This document shows positions 60,170-64,000 of a stretch of DNA of 64,000 nucleotides, one piece after another. Below the pieces are notes generated by a model, which saw only the letters and a list, made by a program, of their open reading frames with translations, did no database searches and had not been told where the DNA came from. The stretch lies in NCBI RefSeq assembly GCF_965137335.1, contig NZ_CBCRZD010000006.1. The stretch is one strand, 5' to 3'. Each line of letters opens with the position of its first letter. The stretch's first letter is position 1. The stretch is from Empedobacter stercoris. Its GTDB lineage: Bacteria > Bacteroidota > Bacteroidia > Flavobacteriales > Weeksellaceae. The position numbers and the translations under genes were made by a program.

Positions 60170-62329
60170 ATGAAGAAATTTATTTTAAGTTTAGCGGTCT
60201 TAGCGATGGGTGCGTATTCGTATGCACAGCAAATTACGCTCGAAGGAATTTATGGAGGTAAATACCGCGAAAGCTCATTATTTGGTGTTAATTCATTGAA
60301 TGATGGAGAAAATTATACTATTCTGACAAAAGACGGATTGGTAAAACGTTCGTACGAATCGACATTGAAAAAGGGACAATCTTCTGACGTTGTAGTTGTG
60401 CCAGGTAAGTTTGAGGGATATGAATTTAGTTCGGATGAGCGCTATGTATTATTGCAAACAGAAACGAAAGGGATTTATCGCCATTCATTTACAGCAAAAT
60501 TTGAAGTATATGATACACAAACGAAATCGAAAGTAGTTGTTTTTGAAGGGAAGAAAATTCAAGAACCTTTGTTTTCGCCAGATGCATCTAAAGTAGCTTT
60601 TGCTTTTGAAAATAATTTATACATTCAGGATCTTAAAACAAATAAAGTAACGCAAGTTACCACTGATGGTAAAAAGAATAACATTATCAATGGGATAAAT
60701 GATTGGGTTTACGAAGAAGAGTTTGGTTTTGTAAGAAATTTTGATTGGAATGCAGATGGAACGTCTTTGGCCTATGTTCGTTTTGATGAATCGAAGGTAA
60801 AAGAGATTAATATTCCGATTTACCACAACAATCTTTATCCACAAGAGTTAAGATACAAATATCCAAAAGCAGGAGAGGACAACTCGGTTGTTTCGTTGCA
60901 TGTTTTTGATACGAAGAATAACACTACATCAAATGTTGATTTAAAAGGAGTTCAGAATTATTATATTCCAAAAATTAAGTTTTCTAAAAAGGCGAATTTA
61001 TTAACTGTTGTAACATCTAATCGTCATCAAAATACTGTTGATGTGTCGTTTTATGACATCACAACTAAAAAAGTAAATAAATTATTTACAGAAACGAATA
61101 AAGCGTGGATTGAGACAGATAACTTAACTGTAGAGTTTTTAGCGGATAATTCGTTCTTATGGACTTCTGAGCGCGATGGAAATAATCATATTTACCATTA
61201 TGCCGATAACGGAAAGTTAATCAATCAAATTACAAAAGGAGATTGGGAGGTAACGAATTATTATGGGTATAATCCGGCAAACAAAACGCTTTATTATCAA
61301 TCAAATTCTAATAACGGGAAACGTATTTCGACAGAAAGACAAATTTCTTCGGTTAGTTTAGATGGTAAGAAAACAACGATGTTGACGAAAAGTAATGGAA
61401 CAAATTCGGCTGCTTTTAGTAAGAATTTTACATATTTCATTAATACTTTTTCCTCTATCACTACGCCAAGAACAATTAGTTTAGTAGATTCTAAATCAGG
61501 TAAAGACTTAGGAGTTATCGTTGACAATACATCTGTAAAAGAAAAATTGAATGCAGATAATATCGGGACAAAAGAATTATTTGTTTTGAAAACTGCTGCA
61601 GGAAACGAATTGAACGCGTATGTGATAAAACCAAAAGACTTTGATGCAAACAAAAAATATCCTGTGTTGATGTATCAATATTCTGGTCCAGGTTCTCAGA
61701 ATGTCAACAATTCGTACTTCAATTCAAACGATTATTGGCACATGATGTTGGCACAAGAAGGGTATATTGTTTTCTGTGTTGATGGACGTGGAACAGGTTA
61801 TAAAGGAGAAGCATTCAAAAAACAAACGTATTTACAATTGGGTAAATATGAGGTAGAAGATCAGATTGCAGCAGCAAAAGAAATTGGGAAATTACCTTAT
61901 GTTGATAATTCACGAATCGGAATTTGGGGTTGGTCTTACGGAGGATTTATGGCATCTAATGTTTTGTTTAAAGGAAATGATGTGTTCAAAGCGGCGATTG
62001 CAGTAGCACCTGTTACCAATTGGCGTTATTATGACACGGTTTATACGGAGCGTTTTATGCGTACACCACAAGAAAATGCATCTGGATATGATGACAATTC
62101 ACCTATTAATTATGCAAATGATTTGAAAGGTAACTTCTTGTTGATTTCTGGATCTGCAGATGATAATGTACATGCACAAAACACATACGAATTATCGGAA
62201 GCGTTGGTACAAGCAAATAAAGATTTTGATATGGCAATCTATACCGATAAGGACCATGGAATTTATGGTGGAAATACACGTGTACAGCTTTACCGTAAGA
62301 TGACAAATTTTATTAAAAAGAATTTATAA
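60170..62329 (+). CDS. S9-family peptidase (dipeptidyl peptidase IV-like)
   Basis: Periplasmic serine peptidase releasing dipeptides, 719 residues from the ATG at 60170 (signal peptide MKKFILSLAVLAMGAYSYAQ). N-terminal DPP-IV beta-propeller (about 30-480, with FSPDASKVAFAFENNLYI and DWVYEEEFG, the Glu pair that binds the substrate amino terminus), C-terminal alpha/beta hydrolase with nucleophile Ser589 (GWSYGGF), Asp at 664/665 (GSADDNVH) and His696 (KDHGIYG). The frame runs to a TTG at 60107 but the signal peptide fixes the ATG start. 26 bases upstream of a peptide transporter gene, with which it fits a peptide-use unit. Confidence 0.94.
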   Translation: MKKFILSLAVLAMGAYSYAQQITLEGIYGGKYRESSLFGVNSLNDGENYTILTKDGLVKRSYESTLKKGQSSDVVVVPGKFEGYEFSSDERYVLLQTETKGIYRHSFTAKFEVYDTQTKSKVVVFEGKKIQEPLFSPDASKVAFAFENNLYIQDLKTNKVTQVTTDGKKNNIINGINDWVYEEEFGFVRNFDWNADGTSLAYVRFDESKVKEINIPIYHNNLYPQELRYKYPKAGEDNSVVSLHVFDTKNNTTSNVDLKGVQNYYIPKIKFSKKANLLTVVTSNRHQNTVDVSFYDITTKKVNKLFTETNKAWIETDNLTVEFLADNSFLWTSERDGNNHIYHYADNGKLINQITKGDWEVTNYYGYNPANKTLYYQSNSNNGKRISTERQISSVSLDGKKTTMLTKSNGTNSAAFSKNFTYFINTFSSITTPRTISLVDSKSGKDLGVIVDNTSVKEKLNADNIGTKELFVLKTAAGNELNAYVIKPKDFDANKKYPVLMYQYSGPGSQNVNNSYFNSNDYWHMMLAQEGYIVFCVDGRGTGYKGEAFKKQTYLQLGKYEVEDQIAAAKEIGKLPYVDNSRIGIWGWSYGGFMASNVLFKGNDVFKAAIAVAPVTNWRYYDTVYTERFMRTPQENASGYDDNSPINYANDLKGNFLLISGSADDNVHAQNTYELSEALVQANKDFDMAIYTDKDHGIYGGNTRVQLYRKMTNFIKKNL

Positions 62330-62355
62330 CTTTCTAAAAATTTAACACAAGAAAT

Positions 62356-63942
62356 ATGAGTCAAGACAATAGTTTAGTTAAACATCTTCATAGTTTGGGG
62401 ATGGACGATAAAATGGTAAATGGTCATCCTGCTGGATTATTTGTATTGTTCTTTACAGAAATGTGGGAACGATTCAGTTATTACGGAATGCGTGCATTGT
62501 TGACATTATTCTTAATCAGTACAATTGCAGATGGAGGTTGGGAATGGACAAATGCCGAAGCTATGAAATTATACGGAACCTATACAGGGTTGGTATATTT
62601 AACACCTTTATTAGGAGGAATCATTGCAGATAAATTTACAGGTTATAAAAAAGCAATTTTAATAGGTGCTTTGATTATGACATTAGGTCATTTATCAATG
62701 GCTTTTGAAGGAATAGCTCCTTGGTTTTTCTATTTGGGGTTAGGATTAATGATTCTGGGTAATGGGATGTTCAAGCCAAATATTTCTTCAATGGTTGGAA
62801 ATTTATACCCTGATACAAGTGCTAAAAAAGATGCAGGTTATACAATTTTCTACATGGGTATTAACGCTGGTGCATTCTTAGGGATGTTATTGTGTGGATA
62901 TATCGGTGAAAAAGTAGGCTGGCATTATGGTTTTGGATTAGCTGGAGTTTTTATGTTCTTTGGAATGTTACAGTTTTATTTTGGAGAAAAGATTTTTGGT
63001 ATAATTGGAGAATCTCCGAAAGAAGTAAAAGCTTTTCATGACAAAAAAATTGCAAATCACGAAGAAGAGCCAGAAGTACAGACATCTGCTGCTGTGGTAA
63101 GAGACAGATTAATAGTTGTTGCTGTTTTAATGTTAGCAAGTATTGTATTCTTCTTAGCTTTTGAACAAGCGGGGGGGTCAATGTCTATTTTTGCGAAAGA
63201 TTATACACAGCGTGTTTTAGAAGGAAATGCTGCAACAACTTTTAAATGGGTTGATGCTATTTTGACGGTTGTTCCGATAGCAATTGTAACACTGGTTTTA
63301 TATGCGCTTGCAAAAAAGATTTATAAACAATACCCTCTAACCATTATTTTTACCGCAGTTTCATTTGTAATTATTTGGGGATTAGGTTTATGGAAAATTT
63401 TCAGAGAATTTAATTCTGTAGAAACAGAGGTTGCGGCATCTTGGTTTCAAATCTTGAATTCCTTTTTTATTATTGCTTTAGCTTCATCATTTAGTAAGTT
63501 TTGGGAAAAAATGTGGAATCCTTCAGGACCAATTAAGTTTGCATTAGGATTATTCTTAGTTGGAGTAGGGTTTGCAGCTTTAGCTTATGGAGCAAGCGAA
63601 ATACCTCAGGGAGCAAAAACAGCTTCTGTAAGTATGATTTGGTTAATTATTGCCTATTTCTTTCATACATCAGGAGAGTTATGTTTATCTCCAGTGGGAT
63701 TGTCTTATGTATCAAAATTATCTCCAAAGAAATTCTTAGGCTTATTATTTGGTTTTTGGTTTTGTGCATCTGCAATTGCAAACTTTATTGGAGGTTTCTT
63801 AGGATCGTATATAGATCAGATTGTAGAAACACATTCAATGTCTTATTTCTTTATGATATTCGCAATTATCCCTGCGATTACTGCGATTATATTAATTGCA
63901 TTAAATCCTGTTTTAAAACGAATGATGCACGGAATAAATTAA
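62356..63942 (+). CDS. Proton-dependent oligopeptide transporter (POT family)
   Basis: Imports di- and tripeptides. 528 residues, about 14 membrane segments as in bacterial POTs. The proton-coupling motif ExxERFxYY reads EMWERFSYYGMRALL (about 35-50); YxGxxxxxPxxGG-like GTYTGLVYLTPLLGGIIAD and FYMGINAGAF are present. The S9 dipeptidyl peptidase just upstream would supply dipeptides, so the pair probably acts in peptide assimilation. A terminator follows. Confidence 0.95.
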   Translation: MSQDNSLVKHLHSLGMDDKMVNGHPAGLFVLFFTEMWERFSYYGMRALLTLFLISTIADGGWEWTNAEAMKLYGTYTGLVYLTPLLGGIIADKFTGYKKAILIGALIMTLGHLSMAFEGIAPWFFYLGLGLMILGNGMFKPNISSMVGNLYPDTSAKKDAGYTIFYMGINAGAFLGMLLCGYIGEKVGWHYGFGLAGVFMFFGMLQFYFGEKIFGIIGESPKEVKAFHDKKIANHEEEPEVQTSAAVVRDRLIVVAVLMLASIVFFLAFEQAGGSMSIFAKDYTQRVLEGNAATTFKWVDAILTVVPIAIVTLVLYALAKKIYKQYPLTIIFTAVSFVIIWGLGLWKIFREFNSVETEVAASWFQILNSFFIIALASSFSKFWEKMWNPSGPIKFALGLFLVGVGFAALAYGASEIPQGAKTASVSMIWLIIAYFFHTSGELCLSPVGLSYVSKLSPKKFLGLLFGFWFCASAIANFIGGFLGSYIDQIVETHSMSYFFMIFAIIPAITAIILIALNPVLKRMMHGIN

Positions 63943-63972
63943 TAATTTGACAAAAATCATTGAATAAGTAAA

Positions 63973-64000
63973 AAAAACCTCTGCTTTGTCAGAGGTTTTT
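63973..64000 (+). terminator. Intrinsic terminator after the POT gene
   Basis: Perfect 11-bp stem AAAAACCTCTG/CAGAGGTTTTT (63973-63983 and 63990-64000), 6-base loop, T run reaching the window edge. Confidence 0.88.

Overview
The window looks like chromosomal DNA of a low-GC member of the Bacteroidota, class Flavobacteriia, most likely family Weeksellaceae (an Empedobacter- or Chryseobacterium-like organism; this placement is inference). The signs are AT-rich sequence, starts without clear Shine-Dalgarno sites, promoters of the Bacteroidota TTG-N17-23-TAnnTTTG type, a type IX secretion sorting domain, TPR-HTH regulators, the two-part Wza/BY-kinase polysaccharide export system, a short NuoG and a peptide M1/S9/POT complement. 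No tRNA, rRNA, CRISPR array or complete insertion sequence was seen.

Layout. 1-3.2 kb: rplY-prs (minus), then an OmpA-family protein. 3.2-8.4 kb: a three-gene polysaccharide unit (membrane nucleotide-sugar dehydratase, Wza-like lipoprotein, BY-kinase). 8.5-18.2 kb: housekeeping and small genes, including U32 peptidase/ferredoxin, an RNA methyltransferase, a cluster-binding Rrf2 regulator next to a hemerythrin-like protein, glutaminyl cyclotransferase, ruvC, GH3 and DUF2797. 18.2-33.4 kb: thrABC (plus) and ilvDBNCA (minus) face each other across two decayed genes. Together they make threonine from aspartate and then isoleucine, valine and leucine precursors. 33.5-36.8 kb: mfd. 37-50 kb: a complete 14-gene nuoA-N operon. 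50-56 kb: M1 peptidase-coaX, and an ECF sigma/anti-sigma-like/outer-membrane-like trio. 56-58.5 kb: HMG-CoA reductase, a broken pyrimidine-dimer glycosylase, YkgJ-like and a small membrane protein. 58.5-60.1 kb: two orphan small genes and a 0.7-kb non-coding region with phased short repeats. 60.1-64 kb: S9 (DPP-IV-like) peptidase and a POT peptide transporter.

The most notable content is regulatory. Upstream of thrA is an 18-codon ORF rich in Thr and Ile, followed by an intrinsic terminator; a copy of the terminator's 3' arm overlaps the ORF's stop codon. Upstream of ilvD there are two such modules in series, each with a 22-24-codon Ile/Leu/Val-rich leader, a mimic of the terminator's 3' arm at the end of the leader ORF, and an intrinsic terminator. 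This is the layout of ribosome-mediated transcription attenuation, in tandem for ilv. Both transcripts appear to start only a few bases before the leader ATG. Other leads are a shared inverted-repeat site upstream of the Rrf2 gene and the hemerythrin gene, a 113-bp fold-back element between ilvC and ilvA, and 11-bp and 10-bp phased repeat arrays near 59.7-59.9 kb.
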